In this document: positions 8,165 to 17,095 of the stretch, piece after piece
How positions within the stretch are numbered: the first letter of the stretch is position 1
Layout of the letters: each line of letters starts with the position of its first letter
Assembly: GCF_014208105.1 (NCBI RefSeq)
Contig: NZ_JACHMQ010000001.1
Location: forward strand, 992,001-1,056,000
Length of the DNA stretch: 64,000 bases
From: Actinomadura coerulea
GTDB lineage: Bacteria > Actinomycetota > Actinomycetes > Streptosporangiales > Streptosporangiaceae
Reading direction: 5' to 3'
The notes under the pieces: model-generated
What the model was told of the DNA's origin: nothing
Databases searched by the model: none
The model's input: the letters and a program-made list of their open reading frames with translations, nothing else
Made by a program: the position numbers and the translations under genes

Positions 8165-9700
8165 ATGCACCTGGGGCAGATCGCTGCTCGGACGCCCGAC
8201 AAGCCCGCCGTGGTCATGGCGGGCTCCGGGCGGGTCGTCACCTTCCGGGAACTGAACGAGGAGTCCAACCGGCTCGCGCAGCTTCTCCGCTCGGAGGGGC
8301 TGCGCCCGGGGGACCACATCGCGTTCATGCTGGAGAACCATCCGTTCTACCTGGCCATCGCCTGGGCCGCGCAGCGGTCCGGGCTGTACTACACCGCCAT
8401 CGGCTCGCGCCTCCAGGCCGACGAGCTCGCCTACATCGCGGGCAACTGCGAGGCGAAGGTCTTCATCACCAGCGCCTCCATGGAGACCGCCGCGCAGTCT
8501 CCGCCGGACGTGCCGCTGCGCCTGATGCTCGGCGGCACGGCCCCCGGCTACGCCTCCTACGAGGAGCGCGTCGCCCAGCACCCGCCCACGCCGATCGAGG
8601 ACGAGTGCGAGGGCGCGGACATGCTCTACTCCTCCGGCACGACCGGCCGCCCCAAGGGCGTGAAGCCGGCCCTGTCCAAGGCCCCGATGGGCGAGGGCGG
8701 GACGCTGTACCAGCTCCTGGCGTTCCTCTTCCAGCCCGACGCCGACTCGGTCTACCTCTCGCCGGCCCCGCTCTACCATGCCGCGCCGCTGCGGTACTCG
8801 CTCAACTTCCACCGGTTCGGCGCCACCGTCGTCGTGATGGAGAAGTTCGACCCCGAGCAGGCCCTCGCCGCCGTCGAGAAGTACCGCGTCACGCACAGCC
8901 AGTGGGTGCCGACCATGTTCATCCGGATGCTCAAGCTCCCGGAGGAGACCCGCGCCCGCTACGACGTGTCGTCGCTGCGCTGCGCCGTGCACGCCGCCGC
9001 GCCCTGCCCCGTCCCGGTCAAGGAGCAGATGATCGCCTGGTGGGGGCCGATTCTGCACGAGTACTACGCCGGCACCGAGGGCAACTGCTTCGTCTACACG
9101 AACTCCGAGGACTGGCTGGCCCACAAGGGCACCGTCGGCCGTCCCATCCTCGGCGAGGTCCACGTCTGCGACGAGGACGGCCGGGAACTGCCGCCGGGGG
9201 AGTCCGGCACGCTCTACTTCGGCGGCGGCCCCGAGTTCGAGTACCACGCGGACGAGGCCAAGACCGCCGCCTCCCGCGACCCCCGGGGCCACGGCTGGAC
9301 CACCCTCGGCGACGTCGGCCACGTGGACGATGACGGCTTCCTCTACCTCACCGACCGCCGCGCCTACCTGATCATCAGTGGCGGGGTGAACATCTACCCG
9401 CAGGAGGCCGAGAACGTCCTCGCGGTGCATCCGAAGGTCGCCGACGTCGCGGTGTTCGGCGTCCCGGACGCCGAGATGGGGGAGGCGGTCAAGGCCGTCG
9501 TCCAGCCGCTGTCGATGGACGACGCGGGCCCCGGGCTGGAGGCGGAGCTGATCGCGTACTGCCGCGACCGGCTCGCCCACTACAAGTGCCCGCGCTCGGT
9601 CGACTTCCGTGGCGAGCTGCCCCGGCACCCCACCGGCAAGCTCTACAAGCGGCTGCTGAAGGACGAGTACTGGGCGGACAAGCGCTCTGCCACGGCCTGA
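8165..9700 (+). CDS. Acyl-CoA synthetase (AMP-binding, FadD-like)
   Basis: A 511-residue ANL-superfamily adenylate-forming ligase that activates a carboxylic acid to acyl-AMP and then acyl-CoA. The P-loop LYSSGTTGRPKGVK is at residues about 154-167, the YYAGTEG motif near 300, LGDVG with the hinge DRRAYLIISGGVNIYP near 395, and the catalytic lysine in HPTGKLYKRLLKDEYW near the C-terminus. The length is typical. ATG at 8165 follows an AGGTAGG element. It appears to be monocistronic and ends at a strong hairpin. It resembles the ligase at 27349-28896 closely in motif order and length, so the two are paralogues. Substrate class (medium/long-chain or aromatic acid) is not decidable. Confidence 0.93.
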   Translation: MHLGQIAARTPDKPAVVMAGSGRVVTFRELNEESNRLAQLLRSEGLRPGDHIAFMLENHPFYLAIAWAAQRSGLYYTAIGSRLQADELAYIAGNCEAKVFITSASMETAAQSPPDVPLRLMLGGTAPGYASYEERVAQHPPTPIEDECEGADMLYSSGTTGRPKGVKPALSKAPMGEGGTLYQLLAFLFQPDADSVYLSPAPLYHAAPLRYSLNFHRFGATVVVMEKFDPEQALAAVEKYRVTHSQWVPTMFIRMLKLPEETRARYDVSSLRCAVHAAAPCPVPVKEQMIAWWGPILHEYYAGTEGNCFVYTNSEDWLAHKGTVGRPILGEVHVCDEDGRELPPGESGTLYFGGGPEFEYHADEAKTAASRDPRGHGWTTLGDVGHVDDDGFLYLTDRRAYLIISGGVNIYPQEAENVLAVHPKVADVAVFGVPDAEMGEAVKAVVQPLSMDDAGPGLEAELIAYCRDRLAHYKCPRSVDFRGELPRHPTGKLYKRLLKDEYWADKRSATA

Positions 9701-9715
9701 GACGTCCCTGAACGG

Positions 9716-9759
9716 CCAAACCCCGGCCGGGGCCCCTTGAGGGGTCGGCCGGGGTTTGG
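9716..9759. terminator. Strong bidirectional terminator hairpin
   Basis: CCAAACCCCGGCC (9716-9728) is perfectly complementary to GGCCGGGGTTTGG (9747-9759). An inner stem GGCCCC-ttga-GGGGTC extends it. It sits between the convergent ligase and exporter genes and should terminate both. Confidence 0.85.
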
Positions 9760-9776
9760 AACGCGCCAGAGGTGTT

Positions 9777-11363
9777 CTAGTGCATCGGCATCGGCGCGTC
9801 GACCATGGGGGTCTGCGGCTTCTTGCGCGGCAGCAGCAGCGCCGGCAGGAAGGCCAGCAGCAGCAGCCCGGCCGAGTACCAGTAGGTGTGCTGGAACGCG
9901 TCCGCCATCGGTCCGGCGATCTTCTGCATGATCGCAGGCGGCACCTTCTCGGCGCTGCCGATCTCGCCGCCGGCCCCGCCGCCGAGCTCCGAGACCAGCC
10001 GGTTGGCCAGCAGGACGGAGATCAGCGCGGTGCCGATGGACGCGGACACCTGCTGGATGATGTTCAGCATCGTGCTCGCCCGCGGCACCTCGTCGTGGAC
10101 GAGCGTCTGGATGGCCGCCGCCATGGTCGGCATCATCGTCATGCCCATGCCGAGGCCCATCACGAACAGCGTCCCGCCGAGGGCCCAGTAGGAGGTGTCG
10201 GCCTCTAGGATCGAGGCGAAGCCCGACACCGACAGCACCACGACGACCATGCCGACCAGCACGACCCGGCCGGGGCCGATCCGGTCGGTCAGCTTGCCGC
10301 CGATCGGCATCGTGATCATCGCGCCGAGGCCCTGCGGGGCCAGCAGCAGGCCGGACTGGAGGGCGCCCTCGCCGCGCACGGTCTGGTAGTACAGCGGCAG
10401 CAGCAGCATCGCGCCCATGAACGCGGCCATGAACAGCACCATCGTGCCGGAGGCGGCCGCCACCGAGCGCCGCTTGAGCAGCCTCAGGTCGATCAGCGGG
10501 TTCTCGGCCTTCAGCGCGCGGACCACGAAGCCGAGCATCAGCACGGCGCCGACCGCCCAGAAGGCCAGCGATCCGGTCTTCAGGAAGTCCTTCATCTCGG
10601 CGCCCTTGGCCACACCGTAGATCAGCGAGGCGAGGCCGGGGGAGAGCAGGAGGAGCCCGATGAAGTCGAGGCGCTCGGCCGGCTTAGGCTCGTCCTTCTT
10701 GAGGATCCGCGCGGCCAGCGTCAGCGCGATGATGCCGATCGGCAGGTTGATGAAGAAGATCCAGCGCCACGACACGTCGTCGACGAGGTAGCCGCCGATG
10801 ATCGGGCCGAGGATCGGGCCGAGCAGCATCGGCACGCCGACGATGCTCATCACCTGGCCGACCCGCTGCGGCCCCGCCGCCTGGGTCAGGATCGTCATGC
10901 CGGCCGGCATGATCATGCCGCCGCCCAGGCCCTGCAGCACCCGGAAGGCGATCAGCGACTCGGCGGACCAGGCCAGGCCCGCCAGCATCGAACCGGCGAC
11001 GAACAGCCCGATGGAGATCATGTAGAGGCGCTTGGTGCCGAACCGGGCCGAGGCCCAACCCGTGATGGGGATCACGGTGGCGAGCGCCAGGGTGTAGCCG
11101 GTCGCGACCCACTGGATCGTCGCCAGCGAGGTCTCGAACTCCTTCGCCAGGTCGTTGATCGCGACATTGACGACCGTCACGTCCAGGATGGACATGATCG
11201 CCCCGAGGACGACCACCATGGCCGTGGCGAGCACACCGCGGTCCAGGCCTCCTCCGGTGCCGGGTTCCTCCAGCGGGCCGTCCGCCACCTTGGGAGATGC
11301 GGGAGCGGTCAACTCTCTTCCAATCGTCAGGCCCGCATGTGGGCACGCGGGGGCCGTGGTCAC
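9777..11363 (-). CDS. DHA2-family (EmrB/QacA) multidrug efflux MFS transporter
   Basis: A 528-residue proton-driven exporter of the 14-TM DHA2 family. TM1 carries SILDVTVVNVAINDLAKEF (family motif D1), motif A is WASARFGTKRL, and motif C is GVPMLLGPILGPIIGGYLV in TM5. Hydrophobic segments continue regularly to the C-terminal IGTALISVLL and SAGLLLLAFLPALLL. The 45-residue N-terminal extension is hydrophilic; GTG at 11363 lacks a clear ribosome site, so a downstream start (for example the GTG of VLATAM) is possible. It is monocistronic, with an inverted repeat upstream suggesting local control. The substrate is unknown; family members export dyes, antiseptics or antibiotics. Confidence 0.9.
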   Translation of the reverse strand: MTTAPACPHAGLTIGRELTAPASPKVADGPLEEPGTGGGLDRGVLATAMVVVLGAIMSILDVTVVNVAINDLAKEFETSLATIQWVATGYTLALATVIPITGWASARFGTKRLYMISIGLFVAGSMLAGLAWSAESLIAFRVLQGLGGGMIMPAGMTILTQAAGPQRVGQVMSIVGVPMLLGPILGPIIGGYLVDDVSWRWIFFINLPIGIIALTLAARILKKDEPKPAERLDFIGLLLLSPGLASLIYGVAKGAEMKDFLKTGSLAFWAVGAVLMLGFVVRALKAENPLIDLRLLKRRSVAAASGTMVLFMAAFMGAMLLLPLYYQTVRGEGALQSGLLLAPQGLGAMITMPIGGKLTDRIGPGRVVLVGMVVVVLSVSGFASILEADTSYWALGGTLFVMGLGMGMTMMPTMAAAIQTLVHDEVPRASTMLNIIQQVSASIGTALISVLLANRLVSELGGGAGGEIGSAEKVPPAIMQKIAGPMADAFQHTYWYSAGLLLLAFLPALLLPRKKPQTPMVDAPMPMH

Positions 11364-11427
11364 GTTGCTCAGGGGGATGTCAGGGCTCGCTCAGGAGCTC
11401 GCCTGGGTACTGCCGCAAAAATACTGC

Positions 11428-11440
11428 AGTGACTGACACT
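11428..11440. promoter_or_regulatory. Inverted repeat upstream of the exporter gene
   Basis: AGTGACTGACACT has AGTG/CACT arms around five bases, adjacent to the palindrome ACTGCAGT (11423-11430). It lies 65-77 bp upstream of the exporter start in an AT-richer patch (11415-11460), the likely promoter region. TetR or MarR proteins commonly bind such sites, but no regulator gene is adjacent. Confidence 0.3.
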
Positions 11441-11633
11441 TTCGCGAACGATTAAACTTCGAGCGCTCCGGGAGTATTCCAGCGGGGTCCGACAAATCCG
11501 CCCTGCTCCGCGCCGTCCGACCTTCCGGGTCCATCGCGCCCGAGGCCGACCAAGTGTGACAGACGCGACACCCGAACGTTCCCTCGGCCGCACGCCCCTG
11601 AACGGAACCGCTCCGGGGTCCGGTGTCTCGCCG

Positions 11634-11969
11634 CTACTTCGAGGGCAGGGACAGAGCGTACGCGAGCCCTCGGTCCACCCACGCGGCGACGTCGGAGGGC
11701 TCGGTGCAGGCTTCCGGCGAGACCGTGATCCATCCCCTCATCGGATGACCGCGCATGGCCGTCGTGGCGGCGCCCGGCTCGGCGAGCAGCGCGTCGTGGT
11801 CGTCCGGGGAGACCCGGACCATCAGTCCGCCCTTGCCCCTCACCACCACGGCCATGTTGCCGTTCACCATCCAGGCGATGCCGCCGAACATCCGCTTCGG
11901 GGTCGCGTCCCGCCTCACCCCGAGGAGATCCTCCACGCGCTCGGCCAATCGCTCGTCGTAGGTCACCAC
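11634..11969 (-). CDS. TfoX N-terminal-domain protein
   Basis: A 111-residue protein matching the TfoX/Sxy N-terminal domain: ATPKRMFGGIAWMVNGNMAVVV, then KGGLMVRVSPDDHDALL and AMRGHPMRGWITVSPE. Stand-alone single-domain forms are common in actinobacteria and have no established competence role; the function is unknown. A GTG-GTG pair gives two possible starts one codon apart; GGAAGAGAG lies upstream. It is monocistronic. Confidence 0.87.
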   Translation of the reverse strand: MVTYDERLAERVEDLLGVRRDATPKRMFGGIAWMVNGNMAVVVRGKGGLMVRVSPDDHDALLAEPGAATTAMRGHPMRGWITVSPEACTEPSDVAAWVDRGLAYALSLPSK

Positions 11970-12108
11970 CCCATCTTCTCTCTTCCGGTCCCCGCAGATC
12001 TTCCCCGCCCCTGCCCGCGACGACCGGCCGCTTGTCAGCGGTGGCGCAGGAGAACGGGTCCCGAAAAGGGCGCCGCGCCGGGGAGCCGCGCGCCGCTAGC
12101 ATGATCGG

Positions 12109-13125
12109 ATGTCGCAGACGGTGGGGATCGCGCAGTTCGTCCGGGAGTCGAGTGACCTGGGCGAATGCCAGGGCGGAACGGACCTGATCGGCCGGGACGA
12201 GGTGCAGGCGTTCCTGGGGTCCATCACCGACGTCGATGCCGCGATGGCGAAGCTGGCCGCCTCGCTGGAGGCCGGTGACGTCTTCCGCGCGGGGATGATG
12301 GCCTTCGTGTGCGGGGTGCTCGTCGAGCGCGGCGGCTCGGTGGCGGTCCCGGTCGACGCGGTCATGCAGGTGACCGAGCGCTACCTGCACCTGGCGAAGG
12401 AGTTCACGGCGCGGGGCGGGGCGGGCGCGCAGGACGAGCTGTTCCGGGAGTCCCCCGACCTCGTCCGGGCCCACCACGTCCTGCCCTTCGTGCTCCTGGC
12501 GGCCATGACGATGCTCAGCCGCGACGAGGGCGCGCGGCGGCGCCTGCGCGCCCGGCCCCACGTCGCGCCGCTGGTGGACGAACTGGAAGACCACTACGAG
12601 ACGCTCTACTACATCCGCGAGGTGCTCGCCCTCCTCGACGGCCGGGAGATCCTGCTGCTCGACCCGCGCGGGCGGCGCGGCTTCGTCCTCGGGCTGACCG
12701 GGGTCCAGGACCGGATGTACCACTTCTTCGCCCTCGCCCAGGACGCTCTCGAACGCCACGCGGGCCCCGGTTATCTCGGAGCCGAGCCGGCCGACCCCGC
12801 CGTCGTCCGGTACGCGCGGAACCGGGGCCTGACCCCGCAGGAGCACCAGCGGGCGGCGGAGCTGATCGATCACCAGCGGATCGGGTTCCACTACCCGGGC
12901 GCCGACGCGAAGCCGGCGCTGTTCTTCCCCGGTTCCGCTCCTTTCGAGGCGGTCCCCGTGTTCGACGGCCTGCCCACCCTGTTCCTGGACGAGAAGTCCA
13001 TCAGCGCCCAGTGGTCTCCCGCGAACATGTATCCGGTCCTGCACGAGGCGCTGGAATCGCGGGTCAGCCTCCGCGAGCTGGCCCCCGGCGACGTGGAGGC
13101 ACGGCTCGCGGCCTTCGCCGGCTAA
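12109..13125 (+). CDS. Hypothetical protein, 338 residues
   Basis: I do not recognise this family. It is a soluble, mixed alpha/beta protein with no signal peptide. The first 150 residues look helical (DVDAAMAKLAASLEAGDVFRAG, VMQVTERYLHLAKEF), then come a short strand-rich centre (GREILLLDPRGRRGFVLGL) and a C-terminal part rich in Pro/Phe turns. Codon usage is typical of the region, so it is probably real. Its TAA shares four bases with the TAG of the opposing hydrolase gene (13122-13125). ATG at 12109 has only a weak ribosome site. Confidence 0.72.
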   Translation: MSQTVGIAQFVRESSDLGECQGGTDLIGRDEVQAFLGSITDVDAAMAKLAASLEAGDVFRAGMMAFVCGVLVERGGSVAVPVDAVMQVTERYLHLAKEFTARGGAGAQDELFRESPDLVRAHHVLPFVLLAAMTMLSRDEGARRRLRARPHVAPLVDELEDHYETLYYIREVLALLDGREILLLDPRGRRGFVLGLTGVQDRMYHFFALAQDALERHAGPGYLGAEPADPAVVRYARNRGLTPQEHQRAAELIDHQRIGFHYPGADAKPALFFPGSAPFEAVPVFDGLPTLFLDEKSISAQWSPANMYPVLHEALESRVSLRELAPGDVEARLAAFAG

Positions 13126-14189
13126 GAGCCGGAGGGGGTCGTAGGCGTTCCCGTCCCGACCTGGCGGGTGACGGCGGATGCCGGGTCGTGACCCAGCCGG
13201 GCGGCGAGCCAGTCGAGCGTGTCGGGAAGCCAGGCCCAGCGGCAGTTCTCCAGGAGATGGTTGCCCTCGGGCAGCAGGACGTACTCGCCGTCCGCCGCCC
13301 GGCGGGCCAGCTCCGCGCCGTTGGCGACGCCCGGGATGACGTCCAGCCCGCCGTCCAGGACGCGCAGCGGCTGCGGAACCGGGGGAGCGGTCACCCGGCC
13401 GGCGAACGCGCGGGCGGCCGCCTCCCCGCCCATGCGCAGTACGAACGACTCCGTCACGTACGGCGGGAGCTCGTCCCAGGTGAGGGCGGTGGGCCCGCTG
13501 ACGGTGACGACGGCGTCGATCCGGGGTTCGTGCCGCGCGGCGACGGAGGCGAGGAAGCCGCCCATGCTCAGCCCGACCAGTCCGATGCGGGCCGGCAGGC
13601 CGTCCACGGCGTCGAGGGCCTGCCTCACGATCCGGTGGTAGTCCGGGGTCCAGGGGCCGCGGACGGCGAGCTCTCCCTGACCGGGTCCGTCGATGGCGAG
13701 CACGGCCAGTCCGCGGTGCAGGAGGGCCTCGGCGATCGGCATGAACTCGACCTTGCCGGAGTTCATGCCCGGCACCAGGACGACCAGGGGGGCCTCCGGG
13801 GACGGACGCCGCAGGACGCCGGTGAGATCAGGGGCCGTGAGGTGCTCGGCGTCCGGCGCGAGGCGGGCGAGCGAGCGGCGCAGGGCGTCGGCGGACGCGG
13901 CGGCGGCCCGCCCGTGCCCGGCGAGGTCGGGGTTCGGCAGCACCGTGGCGAAATGGAACCACAGCGCGGCGTCGCGGAACGCCTCGCCCGCCGAGCGCGG
14001 CAGCCGTGCCTTCCCGGCGCGGGCGAGATGCTCCCGCCCGGTCCGCGTGAACGCGTCCGTCCACTCGCGCAGGGAGTCCAGGCCGGCGGTGACCGCGTCG
14101 TACTGGCAGGGGTCGACGCCTGCGGCAATGGCACGGGACCGGTTGACGGCGGCGAAGGGGGCGACGGGCTCGTCGAAGAAGGCGGTCAT
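13122..14189 (-). CDS. Alpha/beta hydrolase (DUF1100/pseudooxynicotine hydrolase-like)
   Basis: A 355-residue hydrolase with a helical N-terminal region (about residues 1-130) followed by an alpha/beta hydrolase core: VVLVPGMNSGKVEF (oxyanion region), AIDGPGQGE, nucleophile elbow GLSMGG, and the likely acid/histidine region ending LPEGNHLLEN. This architecture resembles the FrsA/DUF1100 and 2,6-dihydroxypseudooxynicotine hydrolase group. ATG at 14189 overlaps the stop of the upstream MDR gene (ATGA) and has GGAG upstream, so the two are cotranscribed, under the divergent LysR regulator. The pair probably acts on one substrate by reduction and C-C or ester cleavage; the substrate is unknown. 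Confidence 0.85.
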   Translation of the reverse strand: MTAFFDEPVAPFAAVNRSRAIAAGVDPCQYDAVTAGLDSLREWTDAFTRTGREHLARAGKARLPRSAGEAFRDAALWFHFATVLPNPDLAGHGRAAAASADALRRSLARLAPDAEHLTAPDLTGVLRRPSPEAPLVVLVPGMNSGKVEFMPIAEALLHRGLAVLAIDGPGQGELAVRGPWTPDYHRIVRQALDAVDGLPARIGLVGLSMGGFLASVAARHEPRIDAVVTVSGPTALTWDELPPYVTESFVLRMGGEAAARAFAGRVTAPPVPQPLRVLDGGLDVIPGVANGAELARRAADGEYVLLPEGNHLLENCRWAWLPDTLDWLAARLGHDPASAVTRQVGTGTPTTPSGS

Positions 14190-15097
14190 CGGTTCTGCTC
14201 CAGGGTGAGGACGGCGTTGCCGCGCACGCGGCGTTCGCGGAGGTCGGTGAGGACGGCGGCGGTCTCGCTCCAGTCGGCGACGCGGCCGAGTTCGGGGTGG
14301 AGGCGCCCGGCCGCCGTCAGCCGGACGAGCGTGGCGAGGTCCTCCCCGTACGGGGCGCCCGCGTAGTGGAAGTGCCTGATGGACGCGGACTCGGGGCCGT
14401 CGAAGAAGTCGAAGAAGTCCAGCGTGACGGGCCGGCGGCTCGCCTGCCCGAACCAGATCAGCGTGCCGCCGGGCGCCACGCGCGCCAGCGCGAGCGGCAG
14501 GTCGTCCCCGCCCGTGGACTCCAGGGCGACGTCGAACGGGCCGGCCGCGTCCCGCACGCCGTGCACGACCGTGGCGCCCAGCTCGGCGAGCCGCCGCCCG
14601 CGCTCGGGAGTGGCCGTGACGGCGGTGACCTCGGCTCCCGCGGCGGCCGCGAGCTCGACGAAGCAGTGCCCGACTCCGCCGGACGCGCCCGTCAGCAGGA
14701 CGCGGGTCCCGGCCGTGGCGCCGGACGCGCGCAGCAGGCGCAGCGCGGTGAGCCCGGCCAGCGGCAGCGCGGCGGCCGACCGCACGGGCACGGAGCCGGG
14801 GATCTCGGCGAGCGACGCGGTGGGGACGGCGGCGTACTCCGCCCAGCCCGCCGACGGCGGATGCCCCACGACCCGGCTGCCGGCCGGGGGCCCCGACCCG
14901 TCGGCCGCCGCCTGGACCACGAGGCCCGCGACGTCCTTGCCGGGCCGCCAGCCGGGCCGGTCGGACTCCAGCTGGAACGTCTCGCCCCGGTTCACCGAGA
15001 ACGCCGCGACCTTCACCAGCGCCTCGTCGGGAGCGGGGACCGGCTCGTCGGCCTCGCCGAACGACACCGATCCCGCTTCGGGAAAGAGTGCTTTCAC
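14186..15097 (-). CDS. Zinc-independent MDR-type NADP(H) quinone/alkene oxidoreductase
   Basis: A 303-residue medium-chain dehydrogenase/reductase of the quinone-oxidoreductase type. It has the GroES-like N-terminal domain (MKALFPEAGSVSFGE, FSVNRGETFQL) and a Rossmann domain with VLLTGASGGVGHCFVELAAA near residue 135-155. The zinc-ligand Cys/His of alcohol dehydrogenases is absent. GTG at 15097 begins the conserved MKAL start. It is divergent from the LysR gene across a 90-bp region holding a perfect LysR operator, and translationally coupled to the following hydrolase. Confidence 0.9.
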   Translation of the reverse strand: MKALFPEAGSVSFGEADEPVPAPDEALVKVAAFSVNRGETFQLESDRPGWRPGKDVAGLVVQAAADGSGPPAGSRVVGHPPSAGWAEYAAVPTASLAEIPGSVPVRSAAALPLAGLTALRLLRASGATAGTRVLLTGASGGVGHCFVELAAAAGAEVTAVTATPERGRRLAELGATVVHGVRDAAGPFDVALESTGGDDLPLALARVAPGGTLIWFGQASRRPVTLDFFDFFDGPESASIRHFHYAGAPYGEDLATLVRLTAAGRLHPELGRVADWSETAAVLTDLRERRVRGNAVLTLEQNR

Positions 15098-15153
15098 GCA
15101 CCGCAGGAAACCGGGCGAGCGGCAGTCCGGTCCAACAGCCGCCGGGCGATGTT

Positions 15154-15170
15154 GACAACCATCGGTTGTC
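15154..15170. promoter_or_regulatory. LysR-type operator and overlapping promoter
   Basis: GACAACCATCGGTTGTC has perfect 7-bp arms around ATC and contains the T-N11-A pattern of LysR boxes. It lies midway between the divergent MDR and LysR genes. A TTGACA (15152-15157) overlaps its left arm; with a 16-base spacer and CACGAT (15174-15179) it would start transcription at or next to the LysR ATG. Confidence 0.85.
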
Positions 15171-15186
15171 GCCCACGATGGGAGGC

Positions 15187-16116
15187 ATGGACCTCGACCT
15201 CGGCCAGGTGCGCGCGTTCGTCGCCGTCGCCGACCACCTGCACTTCGGGCGGGCCGCCGAGGAGCTGGCGATCAGCCAGCAGGCGGTGTCCAAGCGGCTG
15301 GCCAGGCTGGAGGCGGCGCTCGGGGTCCCGCTCCTCACCCGCGGGAACGTGGAGCCCACCGGCGCGGGGCGCCGTTTCCTGGAGCCGGCGCGGGAGCTGC
15401 TGCGGGCCGCGGACGCCGCGGCCGGCGCCGTCCACGCCGTCGGCCGGCCGCTGCGGATCGACCTCTGGGGCCACCTGTACGGCCCGGCCCGGACGGTCGC
15501 CCCGGTGATCGGCGCACGACCGGAGCTCGACGTCGAACTCGGCATGAGCCGCGACCTCCCCGCCGCTGCGGCGGCACTGCTGCGCGGCGACATCGACGCC
15601 GCGTTCGGGCGCGTGCACCCGCCGCTGCCGGACGGGGTGGCGCACCGCCTCGTCCGGCTCGAACCCGTGGACGTCCTCGTCGCCGCCGGGCATCCGCTCG
15701 CCGCCGCGTCCAGCGTCCGCCCGTCCGACCTCGCCGGACGCGACCTGTGGTTCCCCGCGGCCGTCGACCGGCTCGACTTCATCAGCCGGTTCTGCGACGA
15801 GTTCGGCGCCCGCGCCGTGTCCGGCGGCGCCAACCTCGGTGTGGAGCACCTGCCGGCCGGCCTGCTCGCGGAGCCGGGACGGATCACGTTGTTCCCCGCC
15901 GACGCCCGGCTGCCCGGCACGCCGGAAGTCCGGGCGATCCCCCTCGTCGACCCGGTCCCGCTCTACGCCTGGTCGCTGATGTGGCCGCGGCAGTCGCCGC
16001 ACCCGATGATCCCCGCGCTGGTCAAAAGGTTCGCCGAGCACGGGCGGCGGCACCGCTGGCTGGAGTACGACCCGGCCCGCGACTGGCTGCCCGGCGAGCA
16101 GGCCCCCGCGGACTGA
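15187..16116 (+). CDS. LysR-family transcriptional regulator
   Basis: A 309-residue regulator: N-terminal winged helix (LGQVRAFVAVADHLHFGRAA, LAISQQAVSKRLARLEAALG) and a periplasmic-binding-like effector domain (residues about 90-290). ATG 15187 is chosen from position relative to the promoter; an in-frame ATG at 15178 is also possible. GGGAGG ends one base before the ATG, too close to work, which fits a leaderless transcript. It probably represses itself and activates the divergent MDR-hydrolase operon in response to their substrate. Confidence 0.93.
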   Translation: MDLDLGQVRAFVAVADHLHFGRAAEELAISQQAVSKRLARLEAALGVPLLTRGNVEPTGAGRRFLEPARELLRAADAAAGAVHAVGRPLRIDLWGHLYGPARTVAPVIGARPELDVELGMSRDLPAAAAALLRGDIDAAFGRVHPPLPDGVAHRLVRLEPVDVLVAAGHPLAAASSVRPSDLAGRDLWFPAAVDRLDFISRFCDEFGARAVSGGANLGVEHLPAGLLAEPGRITLFPADARLPGTPEVRAIPLVDPVPLYAWSLMWPRQSPHPMIPALVKRFAEHGRRHRWLEYDPARDWLPGEQAPAD

Positions 16117-16122
16117 CCCCGG

Positions 16123-16327
16123 TCAGGGCTTGCGGGCCAGGCCTCCGTACATCGACACCAGGGAGTCGTCGATCGCGCGGGCCCCGGCGTCCGGGCGCCA
16201 GCGGTGCAAGGGCGACCCGGACCATGAAGTCGCGGTCGGCCCCCACGGAGGTGCGCATGTACGGGGCGGCCCTGACGACCTCTTCGGCGGTGGCCCGGTC
16301 GGCGGCGTAGTGGTCCTTGCCTGGCAC
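16123..16327 (-). pseudogene. Small hypothetical gene with a single frameshift
   Basis: From GTG 16327 the frame encodes MPGKDHYAADRATAEEVVRA followed by APYMRTSVGADRDFMVRVAL, then turns into low-quality Arg/Gly/Pro sequence. Skipping one G near 16191 switches to a frame reading DAGARAIDDSLVSMYGGLAR and a TGA at 16125-16123. Joined, they give a credible protein of about 67 residues. The total length of 205 bp is not a multiple of three. It may be a recent indel or a sequencing error. The family is not recognised. Confidence 0.42.
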
Positions 16328-16345
16328 CCAGCGATTTTCCCGGCG

Positions 16346-17095
16346 TTACCGGCCGGATGCCCCGAGACGGGCGTAGATGTCGCCGGACCGCCCGCGCGGA
16401 CGGATCCGCTCCAGCCGCCGCCGCAGCTCGGCCGCGTCGAGCCAGCGGGGACTGGCCAGCCGCATCGTCTCGATGGGGGAGTAGTTGTAGACGTAGCCGC
16501 CCAGCCGGTCGACGAGGTCCAGTGCCTCCAGTGAGGCGTCGTGCGCCGACGGCACGTACTCGAACGACAGGGCGGGCAGCGGCCGGGACAGCCCCGCCAG
16601 CACCTCCGCCTCGAAGCCCTCGACGTCGATCTTGCAGAAGGCCGGCACGCCGTGCAGGGCGATGAGCTCGTCCAGCGTGGTCACGTCGACGCCGATCGAG
16701 CGGTCCCAGCGGACGCGGGCGAAGCCGCGGTCCGTCGTCACCGCCCTGATCCAGCCGGGAGACATCGAGGACACCGTCGGCGTCGCGGTGGACAGGGCCA
16801 GGTGCGCCCGCCCGGGCTCGGCGCCCGCGGCGCCCGGCACGAGCGTGACGCCGCGGTCGCGGCCGAAGAACAGGCGCAGGACGCGCAGGCAGTCGGGCTG
16901 CGGCTCCACCGCGACGACGCGCGCTCCCAGCCCCCGCCACACGCGCACCCGGCCGCCCACGTGCGCGCCGATGTCGAACGCCAGGTCGCCGGGCCCGAGG
17001 AACTCCCCGTAGAGGCGGGACGCGCGCCGGTGCCTGCCCGGAATCCCGTGGTACATGACCAGTGAGCGAGCGATCCCGTAGGCGCGCAGCAGCAT
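16346..17095 (-). CDS. FkbM-family methyltransferase
   Basis: A 249-residue SAM-dependent methyltransferase: motif I LAFDIGAHVGGRVRVW, motif II VVAVEPQPDCLRVL, then the FkbM-typical VTTLDELIALHGVPAFCKID followed by VEGFEAEVLAGL. FkbM enzymes O-methylate glycans, polyketides or related hydroxyls; nothing in the neighbourhood reveals the acceptor. Start ATG 17095; length is normal. It is monocistronic. The 118 bases downstream of the acyl-CoA dehydrogenase stop side (17096-17212) are extremely GC-rich and show no gene. Confidence 0.9.
   Translation of the reverse strand: MLLRAYGIARSLVMYHGIPGRHRRASRLYGEFLGPGDLAFDIGAHVGGRVRVWRGLGARVVAVEPQPDCLRVLRLFFGRDRGVTLVPGAAGAEPGRAHLALSTATPTVSSMSPGWIRAVTTDRGFARVRWDRSIGVDVTTLDELIALHGVPAFCKIDVEGFEAEVLAGLSRPLPALSFEYVPSAHDASLEALDLVDRLGGYVYNYSPIETMRLASPRWLDAAELRRRLERIRPRGRSGDIYARLGASGR

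Noticed and set aside
12309..14366. Plus-strand frame of about 685 codons spanning two convergent genes
   Set aside because: It crosses the real stop of the 12109-13125 gene in another frame and has no ribosome site or domain.
8165..17095. A biosynthetic gene cluster (ligase, exporter, MDR reductase, FkbM methyltransferase)
   Set aside because: The genes are on different strands, separated by terminators and unrelated genes, and no core synthase is present.
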